Assembly (NCBI GenBank): GCA_942493055.1
Contig: OW818680.1
Location: 806,001 to 870,000, forward strand
Reading direction: 5' to 3'
Origin: CAIZQW01 sp942493055
GTDB lineage: Bacteria; Verrucomicrobiota; Kiritimatiellia; RFP12; UBA1067
DNA length: 64,000 nucleotides
This document shows positions 32,343 through 42,464 of the stretch, in pieces (positions within the stretch are counted from its first letter, which is position 1; the number at the start of each line of letters is the position of its first letter). Under the pieces are notes generated by a model. The model was given only the letters and a program-made list of their open reading frames with translations. It did not search any database and had not been told where the DNA came from. The position numbers and the translations under genes are program-made.

Positions 32343-35300
32343 CTATAAGTCATTGCTCCCTGTGCACAGTGCAAGCATGATGACCGTACCTTGCGCAAAA
32401 GCCGGCGGATACGGTGTCACGACCAGATCATCAACAAAGCCTTCGCCATCAAAAGTCAGTCCTGTAAAGGTGGTGAGATTCGTGCCGGACGACCCCAAGC
32501 GCCGCGAGGCCGAGAGGAACCAGCGTCCTCCATCCGGCGTGTAAGATTCGCTGAAGATCTGCGTCTTCCAGGTATCGCTGTAGGCCGCGGGCGAAACCAG
32601 CGGCTCACCGTTGATCCTGACGCTGAAGGCCTCGGCTCCCCCATTGTTGGTCGTCGCGTCCAAGGTGACGGTCAGCCGGCACCACATCTCCGGGTCGAAC
32701 CCGCTCGCGACTGCGGTAAAGACCGGAGCCCCGAAGCCATCCCCTGTCTTCTGGCCATGAAACACGACAAGATTGGTTGTCGCTCCATCGGCCTGGAGAA
32801 ATACGGAGGCCTTTGCTGTGACGTCGTTCGACACCGCAACCGGGAGGTCCGCGGAAACTCCGAATTTTGCCATCATGTCGACGTACATTTTCGTTGTGTC
32901 GAAGACCGCATTGAAAACCGGAGTAGACAATGGATCGCCCTGGGTGTCCACCTTCAGCACGCGGCGGCTGGCCGCGTGATCGTAAACGAGCGGGAACGGG
33001 ACGCCCAACGGAAGCGGGACGTACCCGACAGCCGGATTGGTGATGCTCGAACGGTCGAGTAGTCCCGAAGAGGTCCAGTTGTTGGTCGTGTTGGCCAAGG
33101 CGTTGTCGGCCCATTCGTTTTCAAAGTCTTCTTGCAGGAAGACGCTTAGCCCGTCATTCACTGGCTGAATAGTCACGTTCACAATAATCGTATCCGTGCC
33201 GCCCTGGCCGTCGCTGACCTGCACAGCGAAGCTGTCAGAGCCGTTGTAGTTCGCAAGCGGTGTATAGCCGACCGCCCAGCTAGCGCCGGCACCGGCTGGC
33301 GCAACGGTGCCGTGCTGGGCGTTCGTAATGACGGCCCATGCCAGGGTGCCGCCGTCGCTGTCGCTGGCGTTCAGCGTCAGGCTGAAGGGTACGGGACTCG
33401 CGTCCTCGCTCATGACGACGTTCGTCACCGAACCCTCTGTGATGAGCGGCGGGATATTCGGAACTTCCGGGGTTGAAGGGAAGAGCGCCACCATGGCTTT
33501 GCCCATGCTTTCGCCGATGTTGAAATAGCTCTCGCCGCTCCAATTCCAGTGGTAGCCTTCGTCGTTTGCGCCACGCAGGGTGCCGAAGTCAAAGAACCGT
33601 GTGTCCACGGTGGCCACCGTGCCCGCGAACTCGGGATGCAGGGTCGGGTTGGCGACATTTCCCTGCGCCGTGATCAGATTTCTCGCATTGACATCGCTGT
33701 CCGCGTTGGCCATGCCTGTATTCGCGATGGAGACAAGCATATTCGGCGCTGCAAACTCTGCGCGAAGATCCTTGATCAGATTGACCATGTTGGTTTCATA
33801 CTCCGCCACGTATGAAGCGGTGATCCGATCATTCCAGCCCTGATGCCAGCCAAGGCCAGCGACCTCGTAACCGCCTCCGGCATAGGCTGGGAATTCAGCC
33901 GCGATATTATCGATCACCTGATGGACCACGCCGATCATCTCGCTATAGCATGGCCCCACGGTTCCGCCCGAATTCAGAACGGAGGTCGGCGGACGGAAAT
34001 CAACCGCCAGGGATCTGCCGCCATGGGCATACTTGATGATCAGCACCTGATCAGCCAGTTGACTGCCGACTATGAGTCCGAACCCATATTCAGGCCCGAT
34101 AAGTCCATTAACAGCATCTTGGCCGAAATTGGCATCCAGATTACCCTTTCGCTTTGTTGCATAATAGGGAGGTGTAGGCGCAGGTGGTGTTATGGCCCAG
34201 GCCGCGCCGCCGTAATAGGTGATCCATACGTCGGGCCGGGTCATCCACCCCGGGCTGCCGCCGGGAATAGGATTGGCCGGGTCAGCAAGATAACCGTATT
34301 TGTCGGGATTGGAATTCAGCATGTTCCGCAGGCTGCCCAGACCGCCGGCTACGGATGCTCCGTAAAGATTGTTCGGATCGCGTCCGTTCTCGACATTGCC
34401 CTTGCCCACCATATTCGACTGGCCGGCCAGGATGAAGACCTTGACCTTGCCGTTGCCCGAAGAAGGATTCACGGTCTGCACCAGCGGAGGCGTTGAGGCG
34501 CTTGGCGCATTGTTGATGTCGCCCGCATACCTGGCTGTAATGGGATGCCAGCCAGGTGCAAGGCTCGTGATCGCCAGACTACCCTGGCTGGAACCGTTCA
34601 ACGTGGCAGAGCCGATAGACGCAGTGCCGTCGTAGAAGGTCACAGTTCCGCTGGGCGAAGCGCCTGCGACTGTCGCGGTGAGGGTTACGGCAGCGCCTTT
34701 GGCAGAAGGATTGTCTCCGCTTGTGCGCGCCAGCGTTGTGGTTGTGGACGGACGCGCCTCCGTCAGGATCTGGGTGAACAGCCCAGAGGCGCTCGAGGCG
34801 TTGCCCGCAGCGCCCATATACAACGCCGTGAGCGTGTGCGTCCCCGCAGCAAGCGTGCTGATGCTGACACTGGCCTGGAAAGAGCCGTTGAGTACATTGG
34901 TCCCCAGCGGTGTCACTCCGTCGTAAAAAATCACACTGCCTGTCGGCGCTGCCCCTGAGACCGTCGCTGTAAAGGTCAGGACAACGCCAGCGTCACTCGG
35001 GTTTGCTCCGCTGGTCAGTGCCAGTGTTGTGGTGGTCGGCGAGGCGATCATGCCGACCGTGACGGTCCCGAGGCCTAAAAAATGGGCATCGTCCTTATAC
35101 GTCGCAAGGGAACTGGAGGAGCCGTAGCTGCCATGAGGCTGAGCTGAGCCGGCATTGAAGGTCAGCGCACCTATTAGCCGTGTGCCAATGTAATCGAGCT
35201 GGGCCTTTGCACTGTCGGTGATGTCCAAGGCGTTCGTTCCCAGAGCATCTGCGCGAGTGAAGGCGAGCGTGCCAGCCTGGATACGCGTCGTGCCGCTGTA

Positions 35301-36641
35301 GGTGTTCATGCCGGAGAGGGTCCATGTGCCGACACCGGCCTTCGTCACGCTCGTGGCCCGTTGTCCGGCAGTACCCAAAAGGCTGTCGCCGATACTGCCG
35401 CTGATTTCACCCTGGCCTGGAGTCCCGCCCGTGTTCCCATCCGTCGCATGCGTCAAGGTCAGGGTCTTACGGTTGTCTACGCCAGCAGTGCCTGGAGCCG
35501 AGAGGTTGCTGGTGAATTTCAGGAGTCCGCTTGTGCCGCGCGTTGCGGGAAGGCCGCTGGCCGAGCCACTCTGCGTGAGGGTCGCACCGCCCGTGGCACC
35601 CGCCAGTTTGATCACGCGGTCCGAGGTCTCGCCAGGGCCGTTATAGATCAGGGTTGCGGCGGCACCCCCCGAGCCCAGTGAAATCGTGCCACTCGCCGCA
35701 TCTGCAGGAGCGCCCAGGTTGCTTGCCGCAGTGCCGCCACTGACACTGTTGAGAGAGGCGACCCGCAGCGTTCCGGCGTTCACAACGATGGTGCCTGTAA
35801 AGCTATTTGAACCGGAGAGCGGTAACGTGCTGTTGCCCATCTTTATAAAGCCTCCGGGTCCACTCATGTTGCCCGTGACTGAAATACCGCCTGTAATATT
35901 AAAGGTCGGCGAGGCAGCCAAAGTGATTGGTCCGCTTAACGTTGAAGAAAAACTATTCCCCGAGGTGACTGTTCCTCCGTTGAACGTTATGGGGTTGGGC
36001 AGATAAGTCCGGTTCAGCGCGAGCGTGCCATTGCTGCTCAACGTCACGGGGCCCGTCCCCAGAAGCCTGATCGTGTCTACACCGAAAGACTGGAAGGTGA
36101 CGGTGCCGGCCTGAATACTCGTGCCGCCGCTGAAGGTGTTCGTGCCATAGTTGATCGTCAATGTGCTAGCGTTCGTCTTGGTCAGGCTGCCTGAGCCCGA
36201 GATACGGCCATGCAGTGTGACCTGCCCGGAACCGCTACCGCCGAGGATCGTGTTGGCGGCTAAGACAAGATTATTGCTGACCGTAAGGGCTGACGAACCG
36301 TTCTGATTGAGCTGGGGCAGCACGGCATCGTTGTTGGTGAAGGTCACGCTGTTTCCTGCGAGGGTGAGCGTCGGGCCGCCGACCCTCAGTTGATTCAGCA
36401 GGAAGCCATTATTGAGATCGTGTGTGGCGGTGTAGATGCCTGCCTTATTAAAACTCAGCGCATAGTTTGCCTCTCCGCCAGAGGCTGGCGCGACCGCCGC
36501 GCCTACCTCGTTCGTCCAATTGGCTGACACGCTCCAAACGCCAGAGACCGTGTTGGTCCAGGAATAACCCTCTGCCAGGCACGTTCCCGCGAAGGCCAGA
36601 CACAACAACCCAAATATCATTTTTCGAGTTTCAAGCTTCAA
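32343..36641 (-). CDS. Giant secreted PATR / Ig-like / sialate O-acetylesterase fusion
   Basis: A 1,432-residue protein. A signal peptide is followed by PATR beta-strand repeats (about 25-550) and two Ig-like repeats (about 550-730; GSVIFYDGVTPLG, GTVTFYDGTASIG). An SGNH esterase domain (about 735-1075) has VFILAGQSNMVGKG, GLGWHQGWND and a late GYHWNWSGESY histidine. A cadherin-like domain and the shared C-terminal LamG-like module follow. It combines surface fibre and deacetylase. The start is uncertain: a TTG at 36641 gives a basic n-region (KLETRK) before the hydrophobic core, while an ATG at 36620 lacks it; neither has an SD. It stops 10 bases upstream of the next gene, so co-transcription is likely. 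The likely bidirectional terminator at 36664-36709 lies upstream. Confidence 0.75.
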   Translation of the reverse strand: MKLETRKMIFGLLCLAFAGTCLAEGYSWTNTVSGVWSVSANWTNEVGAAVAPASGGEANYALSFNKAGIYTATHDLNNGFLLNQLRVGGPTLTLAGNSVTFTNNDAVLPQLNQNGSSALTVSNNLVLAANTILGGSGSGQVTLHGRISGSGSLTKTNASTLTINYGTNTFSGGTSIQAGTVTFQSFGVDTIRLLGTGPVTLSSNGTLALNRTYLPNPITFNGGTVTSGNSFSSTLSGPITLAASPTFNITGGISVTGNMSGPGGFIKMGNSTLPLSGSNSFTGTIVVNAGTLRVASLNSVSGGTAASNLGAPADAASGTISLGSGGAAATLIYNGPGETSDRVIKLAGATGGATLTQSGSASGLPATRGTSGLLKFTSNLSAPGTAGVDNRKTLTLTHATDGNTGGTPGQGEISGSIGDSLLGTAGQRATSVTKAGVGTWTLSGMNTYSGTTRIQAGTLAFTRADALGTNALDITDSAKAQLDYIGTRLIGALTFNAGSAQPHGSYGSSSSLATYKDDAHFLGLGTVTVGMIASPTTTTLALTSGANPSDAGVVLTFTATVSGAAPTGSVIFYDGVTPLGTNVLNGSFQASVSISTLAAGTHTLTALYMGAAGNASSASGLFTQILTEARPSTTTTLARTSGDNPSAKGAAVTLTATVAGASPSGTVTFYDGTASIGSATLNGSSQGSLAITSLAPGWHPITARYAGDINNAPSASTPPLVQTVNPSSGNGKVKVFILAGQSNMVGKGNVENGRDPNNLYGASVAGGLGSLRNMLNSNPDKYGYLADPANPIPGGSPGWMTRPDVWITYYGGAAWAITPPAPTPPYYATKRKGNLDANFGQDAVNGLIGPEYGFGLIVGSQLADQVLIIKYAHGGRSLAVDFRPPTSVLNSGGTVGPCYSEMIGVVHQVIDNIAAEFPAYAGGGYEVAGLGWHQGWNDRITASYVAEYETNMVNLIKDLRAEFAAPNMLVSIANTGMANADSDVNARNLITAQGNVANPTLHPEFAGTVATVDTRFFDFGTLRGANDEGYHWNWSGESYFNIGESMGKAMVALFPSTPEVPNIPPLITEGSVTNVVMSEDASPVPFSLTLNASDSDGGTLAWAVITNAQHGTVAPAGAGASWAVGYTPLANYNGSDSFAVQVSDGQGGTDTIIVNVTIQPVNDGLSVFLQEDFENEWADNALANTTNNWTSSGLLDRSSITNPAVGYVPLPLGVPFPLVYDHAASRRVLKVDTQGDPLSTPVFNAVFDTTKMYVDMMAKFGVSADLPVAVSNDVTAKASVFLQADGATTNLVVFHGQKTGDGFGAPVFTAVASGFDPEMWCRLTVTLDATTNNGGAEAFSVRINGEPLVSPAAYSDTWKTQIFSESYTPDGGRWFLSASRRLGSSGTNLTTFTGLTFDGEGFVDDLVVTPYPPAFAQGTVIMLALCTGSNDL

Positions 36642-36663
36642 GTTTCGAGTCTCATTTCTTTTT

Positions 36664-36709
36664 AAAAAAACAGGATTCGGAAATCGACCTTTTCCCGAAC
36701 CCTGTTTTT
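36664..36709 (-). terminator. Rho-independent terminator, symmetric
   Basis: An inverted repeat of AAAACAGG-(A/G)TTCGG type with A/T runs on both sides: AAAAAAACAGGATTCGG (36664-36680) and CCCGAACCCTGTTTTT (36694-36709). On the minus strand it follows the stop of the 1,841-residue gene after a 27-base gap and ends in a T-run. It can also act on the plus strand. It separates that gene from the one below unless read-through occurs. Confidence 0.7.
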
Positions 36710-36736
36710 CAGGATCTTCACATACGCTTCACCCCA

Positions 36737-39700
36737 TTAATGGAGCGTAATCACCATGCCGCGCTGCAGGCCTGACAAAACTCTCAGCTTACCCGAGGTG
36801 GCTGTGAAGTGTACATCATCCTTATTGGTGGCATCGCTCGTGCTGTGCCCCCAGGTCCCGATCCACTCAGGCTTGCCATCCAAGCCGAGATAGAGCGCGT
36901 TGATGGTCTGGGTGACTCCACTCGGAATATCGATCTTTGCACCGCCATCTGCGATCGACAGCGCCACCAATTCAGCCAACGAGCTGCTGTTGCTCAGTTT
37001 CAGAAGAGCCGTATTGGTCACCACAACCGCTAAGCTTGCCAACTGTCCAGCGGAACCTATCTGCAACGTTCCGTCAGTGATAGTGGTCGTGCCAGTGAAG
37101 GTGTTCGTCGCGTTGAGGAACAACGTATTGGGACCCGTCTTGGTAAAGCCCCCCTCGCCACTGATACCCTGGCTGAATACCAAATTAAATATGACGTTCA
37201 TTGTCGTATTCGAATTCAGGGTGACGGGGCCGTTCCAGTTATTTCCAAAGCCATTTTCTGAGAGCAGTGTGCCGCCGTTAGCAATCAAGGCGTTCGTGGG
37301 GTTGAAGCGAAACATATAGAGCGTACCGCCATTGAGGGTGATGGGGCCAGTGCCCAGGACCGCTAACGGACCCAGTCTCAGTTGCCCACTGTTGATCATG
37401 GCGCCGCCGGTGAATGCGTTATTAACATTGTTAATGACCAGTTCACTGGAACCGTTCTTGGTTAGACTTCCTCCACCCGCGATCACGCCATTCATATTCA
37501 CTTGCCCGTTGCCGGTCCCGCCGACCGTCGTACTCGCTTCGAGGGCCACGTCGTTGTTGATGGTGACTGCGACGGAACTGTTCTGGGTAATCTGCGGCAG
37601 TGTTGCGCCGTTATTCGTGAATGAGAGGCTGTTGCCATCGAGTGTCACCGTGGAACCCCCGAAATTGAGCTGGTTCAGCAAGAACCCGCTATTGAGGTTG
37701 TGCGCGGCGATATATGTGCCGACCGGATTGAAACTCAGCGTGTAGTCAGGCTGACCAGACATCACTGGCGCAAAGGCTACGCTCGCATCCGTATTGTTCG
37801 TCCAGTTGCCAGCCCCGCTCCAAGAACCTGAAACAGTATTTGTCCAGCTGAAGGCTGTTGGCGCTATCCACACGACGATTCCTGATTGTGTCCCCGTGAT
37901 CGTCCCTGTCACCGTGTCGGTGGCAGTCACGGATTGGGTACCGGTCGTATTCAGCGTCACGCCGGCCGTGAAGGTGTGGATGCCGAGGTCGCCGTTCACA
38001 AAGGTATAGTTGCTCGGCAAGCCAGCCGCGCCATCGCTGCTGCTGAACTGGATGGTGCCTGTGTAGTTGGTGTCTGTATTCCCAAAGGCATCCTTGGCCG
38101 TGACGGTCAGACTGCCCGCCGCACTCACGGTTTGAGGACTCGGGAAGCCAAAGACGACCAATGTGGCCGCAGAGGCAGGAGTCACAAGAATGTTAGACTG
38201 CGTGCCGGTGATGGTTGGTGTCACGGTATCGGTTGCCGTAAGGGACTGCGAACCCACGATGTTGAGTGTCACCCCCGTAAAGAGGTGCACGCCGTTATCT
38301 CCGCTCACAAAGGTATAGTCGTTCGGCAAACCCGCAGAGACCGCCGTGCTAGAGAAGTGAACCGTGCCTGTATAAGCGGTGGCTGTGGCGCCGCTGCCGG
38401 TCTTGGCCGTGACGCTGACGCTACCGCCGACACCTGCTACTTGCGGACTCGGGAAACCGCTGAGGGTCAAATAAGCCGGAAGCGTACTCGGTAGCATGGT
38501 GAAGTCCGAACTGTCACCTGCTGTCAGCGTGTCTCCGCTTGTGCGGGTGGCGGTCAACGCCACACCGCTCTCGTCCGTGCTGTAGGTCACGCCGCTGATG
38601 GTCACCGAACTGGTTCCGGCAAGGATGGTGCCGGAGAGTGTTCCGCCCAGGCTTCCGGTGCCGGTCTTCACACTGAGTGTCACGTCCGTATCTGTCAGTA
38701 CACGGCGGGCTGCCCCATTGGGATCCAGCGACTCCACCACGACGTTGAAGGCTACGCCGGCGAACGGACTCGTGCCATTGTTCACAGAGGTGATTGCCAG
38801 CTGTGTCGGATTCGTGGGCAAACCGTACACCGTCAGAAGCAGGAGGTTGTTGACCGTATCCACAGAAAGTAAGGCGGAGGTGAAGCCTGCCGCGTAAGAG
38901 CCGCTGTCTACCACAGGCGTTGTCAAGACGTTTCCAGCAGGGGTGGCTGCCGAGGTGGCCAGCGTATAGGTGCCGGAGGGCAGGTTCGCGGGCAGGTTGA
39001 GGTGCACCTCCGTCGTGTTATAGGTCATCACGCCGGTGACGGTCAAGGGGGTGCTATTGGTTTCAGAAACTGGATCGCGGGTGACCGTGAAAAGAGCCTT
39101 GGCTCCTGAATTGAAGGTCGCTGCGCCTGCAATGCGGCCCGTGCCGCCGAGCGTCGCGCCAGAGGCTGCGGTGATGGTGCCGCTGCCGCTGTTGTTGCCA
39201 TTGACCAGCAAGGTGCCGGCGTTGACGGCGGTTGCCCCTACGTAACTATTCGAGCCGGTCAGCGCCAACGTGCCGAGGCCAGTCTTAGTCAGGTTGCCAT
39301 TCGTGAGATCGCCGCTCAGTTTGGCGTCGATGGCGGCGGTGCCGTCATCCACCTGCACCGTGCGTGTTGCGGCACCCATGTCCAACGGATTTTGGAAATC
39401 CACGGCATGTGTCGCGTTCGTTGCGCCAAGGATTAATATTTTTCCATTCAAACCTGTATTCGCCGTCGCCCAGGCGATCGAAGCCGATGCCCCCCCGAGA
39501 TTCACCGCGCGGTCAGCTCCATAAGCCGCCCAGCCGCCATTACCGGTGAAGTTGACTCCCGTGATCGTTCCTGCGGTTGCCAGACTGCGGGTGAAGTCGC
39601 TGGCACCCAAACCGAGAACACCGCCGTTGAAGGTCAAGGCGCTCAAGCCTCCCGAGACGCCGATGCCCCCAGGAATTGCGCTTGCGTGGCCAAGCACCAG

Positions 39701-42262
39701 GCAACCGCCGTTCACCGTAAATACACCTCCGGTGTTTGCATTGGCAGCCGAGAGCGTCCACGTGCCAGTCCCTGACTTCGTGATATGGTTGGGCGAGGCA
39801 GAGGATTGTCCCAAGGGGATCACGCTGGCGATTTCGCCCGTTCCGGCGGTGGACCCTTTGAGTTCGATGGTTTTGGCTCCTCTGTTGTCGGTGATTGTAA
39901 ACGCGCTGACAAACTTCAACAGGCCGCTTCCGGATTGGTCAAAGGTGTAGGTGGTTCCGTTCGCTCCGCCAAAACTGATCACGCGGTCCGTGGTCTCCCC
40001 TGTGCCAGTATAGGTCAGCTTCCCCCCCTGGTAGGTGCCGCCGCTTCCAAGCGTGATCGCACCATTGGCTACCGTGGTCGGGGCGCCAAGACTGCTGCTG
40101 TCCGCATGGACCGTTCCCAGGCTGACATTATTGGAGACGCTGTTCAAGGAGGACACTTTCAAGGTGCCATTGTTATCCGTTCCGCTCGGACCGCTGTACG
40201 TATTAACTCCCGTAAGTTCCAGCGGACCCGTTCCGAGGTGGATGAGGCCCACCGCGCCGCCGCCGGGGCCAACGGAATCAGCAAAGCTGTTTGTAATCGT
40301 GACCGTCGAGGAGCCGACACCGGTGGTATCAAAACCGATCAACGAACCGGCTTTCAAGCCGTTGTTATTCACCGTGTAGAGACCGCTGAACAAGGCACCC
40401 GCCTGGTCGAGGGTGAACTCGCCCGCGCCACCGACGTTGACCCTCAGCATTGCGCCGCTGGCCACCGTAATATTGGCTGGAGTCCATTGGGTCGGGTCAT
40501 TGTTGTAAAGCGATGACTTGAATTGAAGGATACCGCCGTTGACGATGGTCGGTCCCGTATAGGTGTTCAGCCCATTCAATTTCACAGGAGCTTTGGACGT
40601 GCCGGTTTTGATCAACCCGCCTGAACCGCTCACGTTGTTCGTGATGGTCATGTTACCTGTACCCCCCGTGTCCAAGGTTGAGATGTCACTCAAGGTGATA
40701 AGTCCGCCCAATGAGCAGCCGAAGCTGTTGCCATTGGCGATGGTGCCACCGTTGAGCGTGATGGGATTCAGCAGGATGGAACTGGGTGAATTGGGTCCGA
40801 AGTTCGCGCCTGCATTCACGGTAATCATCCCTGTCGTTCCCAAGGGATTGCTCAGTCTGGCTAAGGTAAGGGTGCCGCTGTTCACGACGGTACCGCCGCT
40901 GTGCTTGTTTACAGCGTTGAGCGTCAACGTGCCGGAACCTGATTTAACCAGCGTGACAGCGCCCGATCCATTATTCGTGACAACTGAGTTGATGGTCAAG
41001 CCCGAAGCATTATTCACGATCAGTTCGCCCGCCGTGTTTGGGGCTCCGCCCGCAGTGATCATTCCAGCAGTACCCGTGCCGGAGACGCCGATGATATGGT
41101 TACCGCCTGAAGTCAGCAGGCCGCCGACGCCACCAAACCGCAAAATTCCTTGCGTGGTACCATTACGTATATCGATCGTGCGAGCGGTGGCGTCATTGAT
41201 ACGCAAGGTGTTCGCGTCAATCGTGCCAGTCGCGGCCATGGTAATGTTACCCGCGGTACCACTCGTCACGCGGTAGTTGACAGTTCCTCCGCTCGCCAGT
41301 GTGGAGCCGCTGAGCGTGTTGTAGCCCGTGTAGTTTGTGACACTGCCTGCGCCATTATTGATTGCCCAGTCGGTGCCGGTTGCGACCGTAGCCCAAGCGC
41401 CGAGGATGCCTGTGCCGTCATTGGCCTGCGCGGTCTTGATGACCGCCGTATTGCCGAGAGAGCCGGTTGTGGCCTTGAAATCAACGGTTGTGCCAGCGCT
41501 GCGGGTGATGGTCAGCGTTCCGCCTGTGCCGCGCAGATCAATCGTGGCACTGGCACCGGTATTATTTGCATCAATAATTGCCGCGCCACCTGTGAGGGTC
41601 AGTCCATTGAGGATCTGGGAACGGATTTGCGAAGCGAGGCCTTTGAGTTGGAAGGTGCCGGAACTGATTAATTCCAAGGCAGATGAACTGTTGAGGATGG
41701 TGGCGGTCGAAGCCGTGTCAGCGACCAGTGTGCCGCCACGGATCGCGGCCGTGCCATCAAATGTATTTGCACCCGTGAGCGTGAGCGTTCCCAGGCCAGC
41801 TTTGGTCAGTCCCATTGATGTACCGCTGATAATTCCAGAGGCGGCCAGCGTCCTGCCAGAGTTTACAGTCCAGGTTTGAGTGGTACCCAGCTCGATTGGC
41901 GTTCCCAAGGTCAGATTAACTGTGGCGACGGCCATATTGATACCGTCCGATCCGAGTGTGAGCGGGCCAGCTCCAGTGATACCGATGGCCGACAAAGCGC
42001 TCGCGACACCGATGCCGCCCCACGAACTGGAACTCCCCAACGTGAGCCCCGCACCCAGCGAGGTGCTAACCCAAGTCGCCACGTCACCTGAACCGGGCGG
42101 GGTGCCGCCCCAGCTTGCACCATCTGTAAGGTCAGTCCCCGTGGCCGCCTTCATGACTGGAATTGCCTGCACAGCATAAGGGAGGAGAGTGAGTACGGCC
42201 AGCATGAGGGCAAACCGTTTGATGAGCCTGTGTGAGTTTGTGAGCAGCTGCATGATGTTCAT
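36737..42262 (-). CDS. Giant secreted PATR beta-strand-repeat protein with Ig-like repeats
   Basis: A 1,841-residue protein with a signal peptide (about 1-33). It is almost wholly built of autotransporter-associated beta-strand repeats (GTLTLTGANTFDG, TLTLNAVNKHSGGTVVNSGTLTL, KLNGLNTYTGPTIVNGG and many more). Two similar Ig-like modules lie near residues 1330-1530 (FPSPQVAGVGGSVSVTAK and FPSPQTVSAAGSLTVTAK), and a further PATR stretch ends in RGMVITLH. There is no recognisable autotransporter barrel, so how it reaches or stays on the surface is unclear. AGGAG lies 6 bases before the ATG and a good promoter is upstream, so it is the first gene of the cluster. It is probably an extracellular fibre or adhesin. 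Confidence 0.75.
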   Translation of the reverse strand: MNIMQLLTNSHRLIKRFALMLAVLTLLPYAVQAIPVMKAATGTDLTDGASWGGTPPGSGDVATWVSTSLGAGLTLGSSSSWGGIGVASALSAIGITGAGPLTLGSDGINMAVATVNLTLGTPIELGTTQTWTVNSGRTLAASGIISGTSMGLTKAGLGTLTLTGANTFDGTAAIRGGTLVADTASTATILNSSSALELISSGTFQLKGLASQIRSQILNGLTLTGGAAIIDANNTGASATIDLRGTGGTLTITRSAGTTVDFKATTGSLGNTAVIKTAQANDGTGILGAWATVATGTDWAINNGAGSVTNYTGYNTLSGSTLASGGTVNYRVTSGTAGNITMAATGTIDANTLRINDATARTIDIRNGTTQGILRFGGVGGLLTSGGNHIIGVSGTGTAGMITAGGAPNTAGELIVNNASGLTINSVVTNNGSGAVTLVKSGSGTLTLNAVNKHSGGTVVNSGTLTLARLSNPLGTTGMITVNAGANFGPNSPSSILLNPITLNGGTIANGNSFGCSLGGLITLSDISTLDTGGTGNMTITNNVSGSGGLIKTGTSKAPVKLNGLNTYTGPTIVNGGILQFKSSLYNNDPTQWTPANITVASGAMLRVNVGGAGEFTLDQAGALFSGLYTVNNNGLKAGSLIGFDTTGVGSSTVTITNSFADSVGPGGGAVGLIHLGTGPLELTGVNTYSGPSGTDNNGTLKVSSLNSVSNNVSLGTVHADSSSLGAPTTVANGAITLGSGGTYQGGKLTYTGTGETTDRVISFGGANGTTYTFDQSGSGLLKFVSAFTITDNRGAKTIELKGSTAGTGEIASVIPLGQSSASPNHITKSGTGTWTLSAANANTGGVFTVNGGCLVLGHASAIPGGIGVSGGLSALTFNGGVLGLGASDFTRSLATAGTITGVNFTGNGGWAAYGADRAVNLGGASASIAWATANTGLNGKILILGATNATHAVDFQNPLDMGAATRTVQVDDGTAAIDAKLSGDLTNGNLTKTGLGTLALTGSNSYVGATAVNAGTLLVNGNNSGSGTITAASGATLGGTGRIAGAATFNSGAKALFTVTRDPVSETNSTPLTVTGVMTYNTTEVHLNLPANLPSGTYTLATSAATPAGNVLTTPVVDSGSYAAGFTSALLSVDTVNNLLLLTVYGLPTNPTQLAITSVNNGTSPFAGVAFNVVVESLDPNGAARRVLTDTDVTLSVKTGTGSLGGTLSGTILAGTSSVTISGVTYSTDESGVALTATRTSGDTLTAGDSSDFTMLPSTLPAYLTLSGFPSPQVAGVGGSVSVTAKTGSGATATAYTGTVHFSSTAVSAGLPNDYTFVSGDNGVHLFTGVTLNIVGSQSLTATDTVTPTITGTQSNILVTPASAATLVVFGFPSPQTVSAAGSLTVTAKDAFGNTDTNYTGTIQFSSSDGAAGLPSNYTFVNGDLGIHTFTAGVTLNTTGTQSVTATDTVTGTITGTQSGIVVWIAPTAFSWTNTVSGSWSGAGNWTNNTDASVAFAPVMSGQPDYTLSFNPVGTYIAAHNLNSGFLLNQLNFGGSTVTLDGNSLSFTNNGATLPQITQNSSVAVTINNDVALEASTTVGGTGNGQVNMNGVIAGGGSLTKNGSSELVINNVNNAFTGGAMINSGQLRLGPLAVLGTGPITLNGGTLYMFRFNPTNALIANGGTLLSENGFGNNWNGPVTLNSNTTMNVIFNLVFSQGISGEGGFTKTGPNTLFLNATNTFTGTTTITDGTLQIGSAGQLASLAVVVTNTALLKLSNSSSLAELVALSIADGGAKIDIPSGVTQTINALYLGLDGKPEWIGTWGHSTSDATNKDDVHFTATSGKLRVLSGLQRGMVITLH

Positions 42263-42282
42263 TGAGCACTCCTTTTGTTTTC

Positions 42283-42297
42283 AGTATCTGACTGATA
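42283..42297. promoter_or_regulatory. Palindrome between promoter and start of the PATR gene
   Basis: GTATC and GATAC flank a 5-base centre, lying in the predicted 5' UTR of the 1,841-residue gene between the -10 box and the SD. It could be a repressor site or a small hairpin; nothing more can be said. Confidence 0.3.
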
Positions 42298-42310
42298 CCA
42301 TAATGTAAAA

Positions 42311-42339
42311 AGAGTAGCACACCTAAACGCTGGACACAA
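42311..42339 (-). promoter_or_regulatory. Predicted promoter of the secreted-protein cluster
   Basis: On the minus strand, TTGTGT (42334-42339) and TACTCT (42311-42316) are separated by 17 bases. The predicted start lies about 43 bases before the ATG at 42262, which has its own AGGAG. No other promoter of this quality was seen before the other genes of the cluster. Confidence 0.5.
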
Positions 42340-42464
42340 CGCCATATTCGGCAATATAATCGCCATTTTAGGCGGTTCACGGTTTGTCGAAAATTCACCG
42401 CAAAATCCGGGTATGTTGCGTGGGCAACGAACTGGTTAACAACGCTGAAGTTCAATAAGGCGAT

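Noticed and set aside
36737..42262. Type V autotransporter with C-terminal barrel
   Set aside because: The repeats are autotransporter-like, but the C-terminus continues as repeats and ends without a barrel or a final aromatic residue signature.
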